Positions 36,625 through 46,046 are shown, counted from the stretch's first letter. The stretch: DNA of 64,000 nucleotides from Peptoniphilus mikwangii (GCF_000468535.1 NZ_AUQY01000005.1:62001-126000); one strand, 5' to 3'. Notes: generated from the sequence alone by a model not told the origin. Translations and numbers: made by a program.

Positions 36625-38160
36625 CTATTGCTCACTATAATTATCAGGCAAATCATTTTCAAACAAAACCACATCCTTAGGTGCACTTAAATGTCCTAAC
36701 ACCTGTGTAGCTTCATTCAGACTGTTAACTCTAAATACATTTTCCAAATTATATTTCGCATCTTCAAGTCCCCTATAAATCGGAGCAGTCCTCTTTTTCC
36801 CAACAAGTATTACAAAATCACATGTTTTTGCGATTTCAAAACCTATCTTATAATTTTCTTCTTCTTCCATATCTCCAAGTTCTACCATTCCCGGAGTTAT
36901 TATAATTTTTCTGCCATCTTTAAACTCGGAAATTACATCAAGTGCCGCTCTAAATCCAACCGGATTTGAATTGAAAGCATCATCAATTACTATTACTCCT
37001 GAATTTGAATTTACAATATTGAGCCTATGTTCAACCGGTTCAACTTTTTTCATTCCGTTTGCTATTTGTTCCAATGATAGTCCAAGAATATATGCACTCG
37101 ATGCAGCTGCAAGTAAGTTTGAAATATTATGCACTCCTAAAAGTTTACTCTCACACTCAATCTCTCCAAGTTCTCTTATGTGTAAAATAAATTTAGATCC
37201 CATTTCATCTACACTAATATCGGTTGCATATACATCAAGTTTCTCTACATCTTTAATTCCATACCTTATTGTCTTTATTTCAGTCTTATCTGCAAGAGGC
37301 TTTACATAGTCATTATCATAATTAAAAATTGCAACTCCATTTTCAGGTAACATCTCTATTAATTCATACTTGGTATTTTGAATATTATCTATCGTCTTGA
37401 AAAGATGCATATGTGTAGGTCCTATTGCTGTAATTATTCCTATATTAGGTTGAACCAATGCTGCTACTTCTTCAATTTCTCCTCTTTTCTTCGCACCAAG
37501 TTCTGCTATAAATACCTCCGTAGTATTTTCAAGCTCATTATTTATTATTTTTGAAAGTCCCATTGGGGTATTAAATGATGAAGGAGTATTTTTAACTCTA
37601 AGCCCTTCAGATAATATTGTGTTTGAAATAAATTTAACTGATGTTTTACCAAATGAACCTGTTATTCCAAGTACTTTAAGGTCATAATTTTCTTTATAAT
37701 TTCTAATCTTTTCCTGGGCCTGTTTATAAAATCCCATATTTATTTCCAACTCTTTCGGTATTGCAAACTTGTTCGAAACTACAATCAACTTATATTGATA
37801 AAAATACAGCAGAAATCCTGTTATCAAAAGAAATATAACTAAAAATGCAATATTATCAAAAAATAAATAGATTATATCTGCTACTATACAAATAATAAAA
37901 ACTATAATAATATTTACCAGCTCATGCTTTTTCATAAGCCTTTTCGCCCTATCAGTCCAAACAAGAGGACTTTTTTCTTCATCTTGCTTTTTATACCAGA
38001 GTTTTGTCACTTTATCTTTATTCTCTGAAATCCACTTTAAATATTCATCATTTTCATATCCTTCAAGCTGTAGCATATGAATCGGATAATTACTTCTTAT
38101 TATTGAAAAATAAAGTGTAACAAAAATAACTAAAAATTCAATCAAAAAAATATATAACAT
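36625..38160 (-). CDS. murF: MurF-like UDP-MurNAc-peptide--D-Ala-D-Ala ligase with N-terminal membrane segments
   Basis: In this 511-residue Mur ligase the ATP-binding motif GITGSFGKT is at residues 165-173, followed by NTPSSFNTPMGLS, ELGAKKRGEIEE, PVEHRLNI and DDAFNSNPVGF, which are MurF-type motifs of the central and C-terminal domains. In place of the standard N-terminal substrate domain it has three predicted membrane helices (about residues 3-21, 81-100 and 104-121). It should join D-Ala-D-Ala to the muramyl tripeptide at the membrane. Its position next to ddl supports the call. MurF-related amide ligases of other function are possible. Confidence 0.85.
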   Translation of the reverse strand: MLYIFLIEFLVIFVTLYFSIIRSNYPIHMLQLEGYENDEYLKWISENKDKVTKLWYKKQDEEKSPLVWTDRAKRLMKKHELVNIIIVFIICIVADIIYLFFDNIAFLVIFLLITGFLLYFYQYKLIVVSNKFAIPKELEINMGFYKQAQEKIRNYKENYDLKVLGITGSFGKTSVKFISNTILSEGLRVKNTPSSFNTPMGLSKIINNELENTTEVFIAELGAKKRGEIEEVAALVQPNIGIITAIGPTHMHLFKTIDNIQNTKYELIEMLPENGVAIFNYDNDYVKPLADKTEIKTIRYGIKDVEKLDVYATDISVDEMGSKFILHIRELGEIECESKLLGVHNISNLLAAASSAYILGLSLEQIANGMKKVEPVEHRLNIVNSNSGVIVIDDAFNSNPVGFRAALDVISEFKDGRKIIITPGMVELGDMEEEENYKIGFEIAKTCDFVILVGKKRTAPIYRGLEDAKYNLENVFRVNSLNEATQVLGHLSAPKDVVLFENDLPDNYSEQ

Positions 38161-38168
38161 AAATTCTC

Positions 38169-38936
38169 CTATCCTAAAAATGAATTTATAATTGCACTAA
38201 ACGTAGAGTAATCATCTATATAACTAAAATGTCCTGCCCCTTTTAAAACTACAAGTCCGCTATCTTTTATTTTACTTTCAAAAACCTTTGCCATATATAG
38301 CGGAGTAGCATCGTCGTTCTCTCCCCAAACTAATAAAGTCGGCGCAATAATTTTATCAAAATACTGTGTTGTAGCTTCATTCACAACCTTGACAAAAGTT
38401 TTTCTCATAATTCCCTTAGAATTTTGATAGTCATCAGAACCAAATTTTTCATAAAATTTTTTTAATACCTCTTCCCTATCCTTGAAAAAATTTAATTTTG
38501 TATAAATTCCCCTTAAAAATTTAAAGCTGTATACTTTTAAATAATATTTTAAAGTTCTCTTCGGGATTACACCGGATGCATCAACTAAAACAAGTTTATT
38601 TACTCTTTCAGGATGTTTAGCTGCAAAGATACTAAGTGTCTTACCTCCAAATGAATGTCCTATAAAAGTAGCCCTATTTATATTTTTAAGCCTTAAAAAT
38701 TCAACTAGATACCTTTCATAATCTTCGGTAGAAAGAGCATCTTTAGGCTCTTCACTGTCTCCAAATCCGGCTGCGTCATAAGCATATACTTTGAATTTTT
38801 TTGGAGCACAATTTACTATCGGCATAATTGACTCAATATTTGCCCCCCATCCGTGAAGTATTACAAGAGGTTCTCCTTCTCCAATCTCAATATAGCTAAG
38901 AAGAGTATCAAATACTTTAATCTTTTCTTTTTCCAT
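38169..38936 (-). CDS. Alpha/beta-hydrolase
   Basis: The 255-residue hydrolase has the oxyanion loop HGWGA, the nucleophile elbow GHSFGG (Ser about residue 94), the acid in VWGENDDATP and the histidine in GAGHFSYID. No signal peptide is seen. The substrate is unknown; relatives include esterases and C-C hydrolases. It lies 8 bases upstream of murF in the same operon, with GGAGGATAA ahead of its ATG. A link to envelope metabolism is only positional. Confidence 0.85.
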   Translation of the reverse strand: MEKEKIKVFDTLLSYIEIGEGEPLVILHGWGANIESIMPIVNCAPKKFKVYAYDAAGFGDSEEPKDALSTEDYERYLVEFLRLKNINRATFIGHSFGGKTLSIFAAKHPERVNKLVLVDASGVIPKRTLKYYLKVYSFKFLRGIYTKLNFFKDREEVLKKFYEKFGSDDYQNSKGIMRKTFVKVVNEATTQYFDKIIAPTLLVWGENDDATPLYMAKVFESKIKDSGLVVLKGAGHFSYIDDYSTFSAIINSFLG

Positions 38937-38951
38937 TTATCCTCCAAGAAA

Positions 38952-39311
38952 TTATTTTAAATCTCTTTCATCAATATATATCACAGACTCATCAGGTTTA
39001 TATTTATCAAATTTTTCACTTTTAACATTGTTAAAAACTGTAGAAAGCTTTGTCTTTAACGCCTCTATTTTGGATATAGAAATATCTATTTTATCCATTA
39101 TATTATCTATATAATTTGAATTTCCATCTGAAAGTCTTTTGTTAATTTTATAAAATTCTCTTCCTAACTCTTCATAAGACTTGTTTAAGCGTCTTTCTTC
39201 TTTTGCTATTTCAATCTTAATAAGAGTTTGTCTTTTTATTTCCTTAGAATTTTCTCTAATCTTTTTAGTAACATCACTAAAATTATTTGCAAAGTCATCA
39301 AATAAATTCAT
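38952..39311 (-). CDS. Hypothetical coiled-coil protein
   Basis: This 119-residue, highly charged protein is mostly helical, with a heptad-like stretch from about residue 15 to 55 (KIRENSKEIKRQTLIKIEIAKEER) and a second helix to about residue 95. It has no signal, membrane segment or known motif. The ATG at 39311 follows GAGGTG; the GTG at 39320 is the ribosome-binding site itself. It appears to be the first gene of the operon that continues with hydrolase, murF, ddl, rnr and smpB. The function is unknown. Confidence 0.7.
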   Translation of the reverse strand: MNLFDDFANNFSDVTKKIRENSKEIKRQTLIKIEIAKEERRLNKSYEELGREFYKINKRLSDGNSNYIDNIMDKIDISISKIEALKTKLSTVFNNVKSEKFDKYKPDESVIYIDERDLK

Positions 39312-39422
39312 ATAATTCACCTCTAATCTATGTTATTATATCAAAAAATACATAGTTTTTAAATGATTGAACGTATTGTTATGGGGTAAATAATTCATAA
39401 GAATTAAAATTTAGGAGGATTT

Positions 39423-39665
39423 ATGGAAAATTTAAGATTATTTACAGGAACATGGTGTCCATTTTGTAAGAGAGTAGAATTTTTTATAAGTAAAAATAAT
39501 ATTTCAGATATCGAAATTATAAACATTGATAAAGATAAAGATGCAAGAGATTATCTTATAGAAAAAGGTGGAATGAGACAAGTGCCATGTCTTTTTATCG
39601 GAGAAAAACCCATGTATGAATCACGTGATATTATAAATTATTTAAAGGATAGATATGAAAAGTAA
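39423..39665 (+). CDS. Glutaredoxin-like protein
   Basis: The 80-residue thioredoxin-fold protein has the redox motif CPFC at residues 12-15 and the cis-proline loop RQVPCLFIGE, ending with ESRDIINYL. This is typical of glutaredoxin-3/NrdH-like proteins. It would reduce disulfides or glutathione-type mixed disulfides in the cytosol. AGGAGG precedes the ATG. It stands alone between divergent and convergent neighbours. Confidence 0.88.
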   Translation: MENLRLFTGTWCPFCKRVEFFISKNNISDIEIINIDKDKDARDYLIEKGGMRQVPCLFIGEKPMYESRDIINYLKDRYEK

Positions 39666-39781
39666 TTATACATCTTCAGATTATCATATATGAATTATAA
39701 AATAAAATCCGAATAATAATCGTCATGCTAACAAGTATAAAATTGTCAAACAATATAATTATATTTTATCTGAACTTATAA

Positions 39782-39811
39782 AAAGAGAGTACTGAATGTA
39801 CTCTCTTCTAT
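39782..39811. terminator. Bidirectional intrinsic terminator
   Basis: AAGAGAGTAC-TGAAT-GTACTCTCTT lies between the glutaredoxin-like gene and the DUF554 gene stop (39811), with A- and T-rich flanks. Confidence 0.75.
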
Positions 39812-40509
39812 TATTTAATTAAATTTAAAAGTATCTCGTAAACGATGGGAATTAATATTGCCGGCATCATATTCGATGTTTTTATTTCCTTTATTTTTAA
39901 CATATCTATTCCTATTGCCATAATCAATATACCCCCAACTCCTGATATATTTGCAACTATTGTAGGTGTGAAAAACGACTGAAGTGAACCTGCAAATAAT
40001 GCTATTGCTCCTTCATATAAAAATACTACTATACCGGAAAACAATACGCCTATTCCGTACATAGATGATAAAACCACTGCCGTAACTCCATCTATTATTG
40101 ATTTTGCAAACAATACGGAATAATTTTTAGAAACTCCTGCCGCTATTGAACCCAGTATTGCCATACTTCCCATTGCAAATAATATGGACCCTGTTATAAA
40201 TCCTTCAACAAATTTAGATGAAGTATCATTTCTATTTTTCATAACTAAATTTCTAACTCTATCACCAAATAAATAAAGCTTATCTTCTATTCCTATCGCA
40301 TCTCCTATTATAACTCCAATTATACATGAAAGTACAACAAGAGTTACATTTTCTCCCGATAGCGAAGTTGAAACTCCTATGAAAAAAATACATATAGCTA
40401 ATATATCCATTAACTGGTCCTGAAGTTCAGTTCTAAATTTTCCTCCGACAAACTTCCCGAATATTGAGCATATAATTATTGCTATTCCGTTTACAAGTGC
40501 TGCTATCAT
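39811..40509 (-). CDS. DUF554 family membrane protein
   Basis: This 232-residue protein has about six or seven hydrophobic helices and the DUF554 signatures GKFVGGKF near the N terminus and FVEGFITGSILFAMGSMAILGS in the middle. The family is widespread in Firmicutes and considered a possible transporter, with no agreed substrate. It is transcribed after the ogg-like gene with a 4-base gap, so they are likely co-transcribed. Confidence 0.85.
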   Translation of the reverse strand: MIAALVNGIAIIICSIFGKFVGGKFRTELQDQLMDILAICIFFIGVSTSLSGENVTLVVLSCIIGVIIGDAIGIEDKLYLFGDRVRNLVMKNRNDTSSKFVEGFITGSILFAMGSMAILGSIAAGVSKNYSVLFAKSIIDGVTAVVLSSMYGIGVLFSGIVVFLYEGAIALFAGSLQSFFTPTIVANISGVGGILIMAIGIDMLKIKEIKTSNMMPAILIPIVYEILLNLIK

Positions 40510-40513
40510 TTAC

Positions 40514-41389
40514 TCACCTTCCAAGTTGATTCTCTCTGCCATAGAAAAATAAATATTGCTGAGCAAATCCGGCATTCTTCCCAAAAATTCTCCTACCTTC
40601 ATCAGCGATTTTATTTTTGTTTGTACTCTTCTTTAAGTATAGTTCTTCCATTACCCTCTTTATCCAAACGTCAACAGGAAATGACTCTTGTCTTTTAAAT
40701 GCAAACAAAAGCACACAATCCGCAACTTTCGGACCTACACCCGGAAGTTTCATAAGTTCTTCTCTAGCCATCTCAATCGGACAATCATATAAGAGTCCAA
40801 TATCTATCTCTCTATCTCTAATCATCTTCGATGCTTTTACTATTCTCTCATCCCTGAAACCGACCTTAGCAAATTCTCTTAAATCTTTCGGATCTGCCAA
40901 AGCTAATTTATCTGCACTCGGAAAATTATAATACTCTTCTCCGAGATACTCTCCGATTTTTTCCCCATACATTTGAGAAATCTTTTCTATCGACTTTTTT
41001 ATTCTTGGAATTTGATTATTTGCAGAAATTATAAATGTTATTATTGTTTCAAACGGATCCTGATTTAAAATCCTAATTCCATTCCCATACTCAAGTGCAG
41101 CTCTTAATATTTCATCAAATGACAACTCTTCCCTAAGTGAAAAATAATCTCTATTCAAATCAAAATAATCCACCCAAAGCTCATTAAATTCTTCAATAGA
41201 AGTATTTTTTAAAATTACATTTTCACCGATTTTAGAAATATTTAATATTTTACCAAATGCAATATTTGTAAAAGATAAATCTTGTTCTTCTTTCCATCTG
41301 AATGCTTGACCGCATTTAAATATATGAGCGGGCTCAAAGAAAGATAAATCTTTTATTATCAATTCATTTTTTTTAATCTCTATATTCAT
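40514..41389 (-). CDS. ogg: 8-oxoguanine DNA glycosylase (Ogg family)
   Basis: The 291-residue glycosylase/lyase has an N-terminal OGG domain and a HhH-GPD domain with LPGVGPKVADCVLLFAF. Lys221 is the Schiff-base residue and Asp240 (FPVDVWI) the catalytic aspartate, as in human OGG1. It excises 8-oxoguanine opposite cytosine. In an anaerobe this adds to oxidative damage defence with the superoxide reductase encoded at 47977. AAGGTAATGAA precedes the ATG. It lies downstream of rex after a terminator. Confidence 0.9.
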   Translation of the reverse strand: MNIEIKKNELIIKDLSFFEPAHIFKCGQAFRWKEEQDLSFTNIAFGKILNISKIGENVILKNTSIEEFNELWVDYFDLNRDYFSLREELSFDEILRAALEYGNGIRILNQDPFETIITFIISANNQIPRIKKSIEKISQMYGEKIGEYLGEEYYNFPSADKLALADPKDLREFAKVGFRDERIVKASKMIRDREIDIGLLYDCPIEMAREELMKLPGVGPKVADCVLLFAFKRQESFPVDVWIKRVMEELYLKKSTNKNKIADEGRRIFGKNAGFAQQYLFFYGRENQLGR

Positions 41390-41403
41390 TTCATTACCTT
41401 TTA

Positions 41404-41437
41404 ATTAAATTAGAGGTACATTTAGCACCTCTATTTT
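41404..41437 (-). terminator. Intrinsic terminator after rex
   Basis: On the minus strand AAATAGAGGTGC-TAAAT-GTACCTCTAATTT with a short T-rich tail, between the rex stop and the ogg start. It may be partial, allowing read-through. Confidence 0.65.
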
Positions 41438-42072
41438 AAACTATTTTCTTTTAAATAATATGATAATTTTAAAAGAGAATCATTAAGTCTTACATTTTCA
41501 ATTACCACATCATCGGGAACACTTATATCTATAGGTGCAAAATTCCATATACCTTTTATTTTATAGCTTATAAGATCATTTATTACTTCAACTGCATGAT
41601 CTTTAGGTACTGTTATTATAGCAACATCTATCTTATTCGTTCTTACATATTCCTCTAAATCATCAGCATCCAATATCGGTATTGAATCTATATCATTTCC
41701 GACAATGTCTTTATCGGAATCAAAAAGCGCCTGAATTTTGAAACCGCTTTTTCTGAAACCGCTATATCTTGCAATTGCAGAACCTAATCTACCTGCTCCT
41801 ATGACTATAGTTTTATAGATATGATCCATTCCAAGAATATTTCCAATCTCATCTCTTAAATCAGAAACATTATATCCATATCCTTGCTGACCGAAACCGC
41901 CGAAATTATTTAAGTCCTGTCTTATCTGAGATGCTGTAAAGCCTGTTAAATTACTAAGTTCAGATGATGATATTCTCTCTATTTTTTTATCTAAAATTTC
42001 CGTTAAATATCTATGATATATAGGTAATCTTCTAATTACAGTTTCCGAAACTCTGTTAACCCTATTTGCCAC
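41431..42072 (-). CDS. rex: Redox-sensing transcriptional repressor Rex
   Basis: The 213-residue regulator has an N-terminal winged helix (ETVIRRLPIYHRYL..TGFTASQIRQDLNNFGGFGQQGYGY) and a Rossmann NAD(H)-binding domain with VIGAGRLGSAIARY. Rex represses fermentation genes when the NADH/NAD ratio is low. The GTG at 42072, seven bases after AGGAGG, is chosen: an earlier in-frame GTG at 42096 is upstream of that ribosome-binding site, and Rex proteins start near the RRLP motif. A good promoter lies upstream. No consensus Rex operator was found within the window by eye. Confidence 0.93.
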   Translation of the reverse strand: MANRVNRVSETVIRRLPIYHRYLTEILDKKIERISSSELSNLTGFTASQIRQDLNNFGGFGQQGYGYNVSDLRDEIGNILGMDHIYKTIVIGAGRLGSAIARYSGFRKSGFKIQALFDSDKDIVGNDIDSIPILDADDLEEYVRTNKIDVAIITVPKDHAVEVINDLISYKIKGIWNFAPIDISVPDDVVIENVRLNDSLLKLSYYLKENSLK

Positions 42073-42101
42073 CTGCACACCTCCTATATTTTTCACATAG
42101 T

Positions 42102-42130
42102 ATTATATCAATCTTTTATTAATTTGTAAA
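42102..42130 (-). promoter_or_regulatory. Sigma-A promoter of rex
   Basis: On the minus strand TTTACA (42130-42125), a 17-base spacer ending TGA, and TATAAT (42107-42102). It has both a -35 and an extended -10. Confidence 0.78.
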
Positions 42131-42133
42131 TTT

Positions 42134-42142
42134 TGATACAAT
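42134..42142 (+). promoter_or_regulatory. Extended -10 element of the ABC-F gene
   Basis: TGATACAAT (TACAAT at 42137-42142) lies 18 bases before the ATG at 42161. It would overlap the rex promoter region divergently. Confidence 0.4.
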
Positions 42143-42160
42143 AAAATTCCGAGGTGAATT

Positions 42161-44047
42161 ATGTTATTAAGTATATCTAATTTAAATAAGTCATACATAA
42201 CCGACTTAATTTTGGAAAATGTAAATTTAATAGTGGAAGACAGAGATAAAATAGGTCTTATCGGAAATAACGGAAGCGGTAAAACAACTTTGTTTAATAT
42301 AATTACAGATGAAATTTCTAAGGATAGCGGAAATATTTTTATACCTAAAAATTTAAAGATAGGCTATTTAAAACAACACCTACAAAGCACCGGTCAAAAC
42401 TCCATATATGCTGAATGTGAAAAAGAATTTGAATATTTAATAAAAATAGAGAAAGAACTCAGAGATTTGGAAATCAAAATTTCAAATCCTGACAGCCTAA
42501 ATTTTGATGAAGATGTAAACAGGTATGGTATACTACAAGAAAAATTTTCAGAGCTTGACGGCTATTCATATCCGTCTAAAATACGTGGCACATTGATAGG
42601 ATTGGGATTTACAACAGAAGATTTTGACAAAAATGTAGATGAACTTTCAGGAGGGCAAAAATCAAGGTTATCTCTTGCAAAGCTACTTTTAAGTGAACCT
42701 GACTTATTGTTACTTGACGAGCCTACAAACCACTTAGATATCAATGCAATATCATGGCTCGAAAAATATCTCAAAGACTTTAAAGGTGCTATGATTATAA
42801 TATCTCATGATAGATATTTCTTAGATAATGTCGTAAATAAAATAGCACTTCTTGAACATAATACTGTAACAACATTTAAAGGCAATTATTCCGTATATGT
42901 AAAACAGCGTAAAATCCAACTCGAACTTCTAAAAAAACAATTTGAAGATCAACAAAAAGAAATTAAACGTCAGGAAGAAATAATAGAAAGATACCTTTCT
43001 CTTGGAAGAGACAGATTTATAAGGCAGGGAAAATCAAGACAAAAACTGCTTGATAAAATGAAAAAACTTCCTCCCCCGCAAGATATTAAAAAAACATCTT
43101 TTAGATTTTCACCAAAATATGAATCCGGACGAGAGGTTTTAAAAGTCGAAGAACTTTCTAAATCTTATAACTCAACAAAAATTTTTGAAAATATAAATTT
43201 TAATGTATACAAGCAAGATAAAATCGGTCTTATCGGTCCAAATGGTGTCGGTAAATCAACTCTTTTCAAAATACTGACAGGGAAAATAGATTCTTATAAC
43301 GGAAAATTTAATTTTGGTGCAAAAGTCAGCACTGCATACTTTGACCAAGAAATGGAAAATCTAAATTCTCAAAATACAGTTATTGATGAAATATGGGATG
43401 AATATCCACATCTAAATCACTATGAAATTCGCTCATATCTTGCAAAATTTTTGTTTATAGGTGATGATGTTTTTAAGCTCATTGATGATTTGTCCGGTGG
43501 AGAAAAGGGACGCATATCTCTGCTTAAAATAATGCTTAAAGGGGCAAATCTGCTGTTCCTTGATGAACCTACAAATCATCTTGATATTGATTCAAAAGAA
43601 GCATTAGAAGAAGCTTTAAGTTTATATGACGGAACAATTTTAGCAATATCACATGATAGATATTTTTTAAACTCAGTTTGCAATAAAATATTTGCAATGT
43701 CTGAAAACGGAATAGATGAATATCTGGGAAATTATAATTACTACTTAGAAAAAACCTCTCCCATAACAGACGATGAAGAAAAATATATTTCAAAAACTGA
43801 ACTTAATAATATTAAAAAACTTGAAAAACAAAAAAATGAACAGCTGAAAAAAGAAAAAGCCAAACGTAAAAATCTTGAAGAAGCAATCCATAAAATTGAA
43901 TCTGAAATAAATGAAATTGATATCGAACTATCTGTCCCCGAAATATATAATAACATAGAAAAAGTTCAAAAATTATCTCAAACAAGAAATGTCAAAAATG
44001 AAGAACTTGAAAATTTATATGAAGCCTGGTTTGAAATGGAGAACTGA
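42161..44047 (+). CDS. ABC-F family ATPase
   Basis: The 628-residue protein has two tandem ATPase domains and no membrane helices. The first Walker A is GNNGSGKT (residues 35-42) with signature LSGGQKSR; the second is GPNGVGKS with signature LSGGEKGR; both have DEPTNHLD. A charged linker lies between the domains (KKQFEDQQKEIKRQEEIIERY) and a C-terminal coiled coil runs over about residues 540-628. ABC-F proteins act on ribosomes as translation factors or antibiotic-protection factors. This resembles the YdiF/Uup-type housekeeping branch, but a resistance role cannot be excluded. GAGGTGA precedes the ATG. Confidence 0.9.
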   Translation: MLLSISNLNKSYITDLILENVNLIVEDRDKIGLIGNNGSGKTTLFNIITDEISKDSGNIFIPKNLKIGYLKQHLQSTGQNSIYAECEKEFEYLIKIEKELRDLEIKISNPDSLNFDEDVNRYGILQEKFSELDGYSYPSKIRGTLIGLGFTTEDFDKNVDELSGGQKSRLSLAKLLLSEPDLLLLDEPTNHLDINAISWLEKYLKDFKGAMIIISHDRYFLDNVVNKIALLEHNTVTTFKGNYSVYVKQRKIQLELLKKQFEDQQKEIKRQEEIIERYLSLGRDRFIRQGKSRQKLLDKMKKLPPPQDIKKTSFRFSPKYESGREVLKVEELSKSYNSTKIFENINFNVYKQDKIGLIGPNGVGKSTLFKILTGKIDSYNGKFNFGAKVSTAYFDQEMENLNSQNTVIDEIWDEYPHLNHYEIRSYLAKFLFIGDDVFKLIDDLSGGEKGRISLLKIMLKGANLLFLDEPTNHLDIDSKEALEEALSLYDGTILAISHDRYFLNSVCNKIFAMSENGIDEYLGNYNYYLEKTSPITDDEEKYISKTELNNIKKLEKQKNEQLKKEKAKRKNLEEAIHKIESEINEIDIELSVPEIYNNIEKVQKLSQTRNVKNEELENLYEAWFEMEN

Positions 44048-44426
44048 TTCTTCATTTCAAACTGCCCCTAAGTTATGTAATCCAATTTTGGTTTAATATT
44101 GTATCTAATAAATATCTACAGCTATATATTTAGATTTAATTTTTATGTTAATAAATTTATTAACCCGGCAATTTATCCACAGGTTTAACATAGCTAAACA
44201 TCTCATTATCATCTACAATATCATTCATAATATAAGTTTTTCTGTAATTAAAGCCATTTTACTCGTTTTTTATATATCCCCAGTTCTTATTTCCTCTTAA
44301 TGCACTTATTTACTTTATCCCCAAAGTTATACACATTATCCACAAAATTAAGAACAAATTTTTTGTGGAAATTTTTTAATCGATTTACAAAAATGTCTTT
44401 ATACATATACTTTTTATTTATATTTT
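44048..44426. other. Gene-free AT-rich stretch with a DnaA-box cluster
   Basis: No plausible gene is seen. The stretch holds TTATCCACA at 44173-44181 and a tandem group at 44315-44344: TTATCCCCA, TTATACACA and TTATCCACA, the last two directly abutting. A weaker reverse match (TGTGGAAAT) lies at about 44363-44371. Two of these are perfect DnaA boxes and two have one change. No dnaA, dnaN or rpmH is adjacent and the neighbours are convergent, so this may be a DnaA titration or regulatory site and not oriC. Confidence 0.5.
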
Positions 44427-44457
44427 AAAAGCTCTCAGTTCTAAACCGAGAGCTTTT
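44427..44457 (-). terminator. Intrinsic terminator after the lipoprotein gene
   Basis: On the minus strand AAAAGCTCTC-GGTTTAGAACT-GAGAGCTTTT, just past the stop at 44470. Confidence 0.78.
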
Positions 44458-44469
44458 AAAATAAACTTT

Positions 44470-45924
44470 TTAATTTTTAGAGTCACCTTTAATTTTATTT
44501 GCTAACTCTTCATCGCTAATATTGTAAATATCAATTAAGTATAATCCTTTTGTAGAATTATCAAACTTAACCTTGTAACCTAAATTTTCAGATACAAATC
44601 TTAAAGGAATCATAGTTCTGTCATTAAGAATTTGTGCCGGAACATCCATTTCAACTTTCTTTCCGTCCACTACCGCTGTTTTGTTTCCGATTTCAAGAAT
44701 GATTTCTTTACCGTCTTTTACAGCTGTAACTTTTTTAGTTGCTGTGTCCCATTTAACTTCAGCACCCATTTTTTCAAGTAATGCTCTAAATGGCACTAAT
44801 GTTCTGTCATTTTTTATAACAGGCTCTTGATCCTCAAATTCAATCATTTCTCCATTATAAGCAACTAATATAGCAGTTTCTTTGCTTTCAGGCATAAATA
44901 AGTTTACATATTCTTCCATAGTCATATTTTTAACTGATGTAGGAATAGCTATATTTACACTTTCAAGTTTTGTGTCTGTCTCCTGTATTTTCATTTCCAT
45001 CTTCATTACTTTATCAATGTTAAATGTAATGTCATAATTTTGAACAAATGAATTTTCCTTAAATTCTACATTATATTTAACTTTTGAACCTTTTAATGTT
45101 TCCTTAACTTGTTCTGCGGATTTTTCAAATTCATCTTTTTTAAATTCAGACATTCCCTTGTTAAGGTCTTCCTTAGCTACTTTAATTCCCATCTTATTTA
45201 ATACAGGAGTTAAAGTAGGTTCAGTTTTTTCCCAATTTTTGGCTATTGTACTTGCAACATTAACCGCCTCTTTTGTAAGTTCGTCGATAGTTGCCTCATA
45301 GCTGAATTTGTTTCCTTCAACCTTAAAATCAACAACAGGTTTATAATCTGCGAATGCTGCATCAAAAATTTTCATAACATCAGATTTAAATTCAGCACTT
45401 TGTAGATATTTCATATCCATATTTCCTGTATTAGCTTTTTCTGATGCGGCAACCGGAATTGGTGCAGTTGCAAATTGAGTATCAAGAGCAATATATTCTT
45501 CTTTAGCTTCTTTTATTGCCTTCGGAACATCATCTCCAAGAAGTTTGATAAAAACCTCTTTTGCAATATAAACTTTCTTACCGTCTGTTACAACTTTAAA
45601 TTCTATGCTGTCAGGAACAGATTTAACATCTTCTCCCTCTTTAGCTGCCAATTCCTTAATTGACTTAACGTTTAAATTCATTACTAATTCAGCCATATCT
45701 TTTGAGCTTTTTCCTTTGATAGTCATAGGAACTGAAAATGTCATAGTACCATTTTTTTCATCTTGCATAGATACTTTCATCTCAGCTTTTGCATCTACGT
45801 CATAACCCTTCCACTCAGCTACTTTATTTGCTTCAGCAACATATGCCTTCATATTTGGAGTACATGCTACTAAAGAAAACATCATAGCTAAAATCATAAT
45901 TAATGATAAAATTTTCTTCTTCAT
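44470..45924 (-). CDS. Lipoprotein with C-terminal copper-amine-oxidase-N-like domain
   Basis: The 484-residue surface lipoprotein has a signal peptide ending in lipobox LVAC (lipidation at Cys21). A central region of about 330 residues is rich in Lys, Glu and Val with no family I recognise. The C-terminal domain (about 375-475) has two half-repeats, RTLVPFRALLEKMGAEVKWD and RTMIPLRFVSENLGYKVKFD, the mark of the copper-amine-oxidase N-terminal-like fold used as a wall-binding or stalk module. The ATG at 45924 is chosen; the upstream in-frame TTG includes the GGAGGG ribosome-binding site. A hairpin at 46047-46072 lies in its leader. Confidence 0.82.
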   Translation of the reverse strand: MKKKILSLIMILAMMFSLVACTPNMKAYVAEANKVAEWKGYDVDAKAEMKVSMQDEKNGTMTFSVPMTIKGKSSKDMAELVMNLNVKSIKELAAKEGEDVKSVPDSIEFKVVTDGKKVYIAKEVFIKLLGDDVPKAIKEAKEEYIALDTQFATAPIPVAASEKANTGNMDMKYLQSAEFKSDVMKIFDAAFADYKPVVDFKVEGNKFSYEATIDELTKEAVNVASTIAKNWEKTEPTLTPVLNKMGIKVAKEDLNKGMSEFKKDEFEKSAEQVKETLKGSKVKYNVEFKENSFVQNYDITFNIDKVMKMEMKIQETDTKLESVNIAIPTSVKNMTMEEYVNLFMPESKETAILVAYNGEMIEFEDQEPVIKNDRTLVPFRALLEKMGAEVKWDTATKKVTAVKDGKEIILEIGNKTAVVDGKKVEMDVPAQILNDRTMIPLRFVSENLGYKVKFDNSTKGLYLIDIYNISDEELANKIKGDSKN

Positions 45925-46046
45925 AATCAATAATTCCCTCCTCAAAATTTTATTACACTAAATTATATACCTATAAACCATATTTGAAAAGTTAATTTTG
46001 TAATATTTAGATATATTTTAACTTTTTATATTCATAAATTTAAGTA

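Noticed and set aside
41431-42160. Rex operator in the rex promoter
   Set aside because: No TTGTTAA-N4-TTAACAA type palindrome is present in the intergenic region.
44048-44426. Chromosomal replication origin
   Set aside because: DnaA boxes are clustered, but no dnaA, dnaN, rpmH or gyr gene is adjacent and there is no change of gene strand bias here. It is kept only as a DnaA-box cluster.
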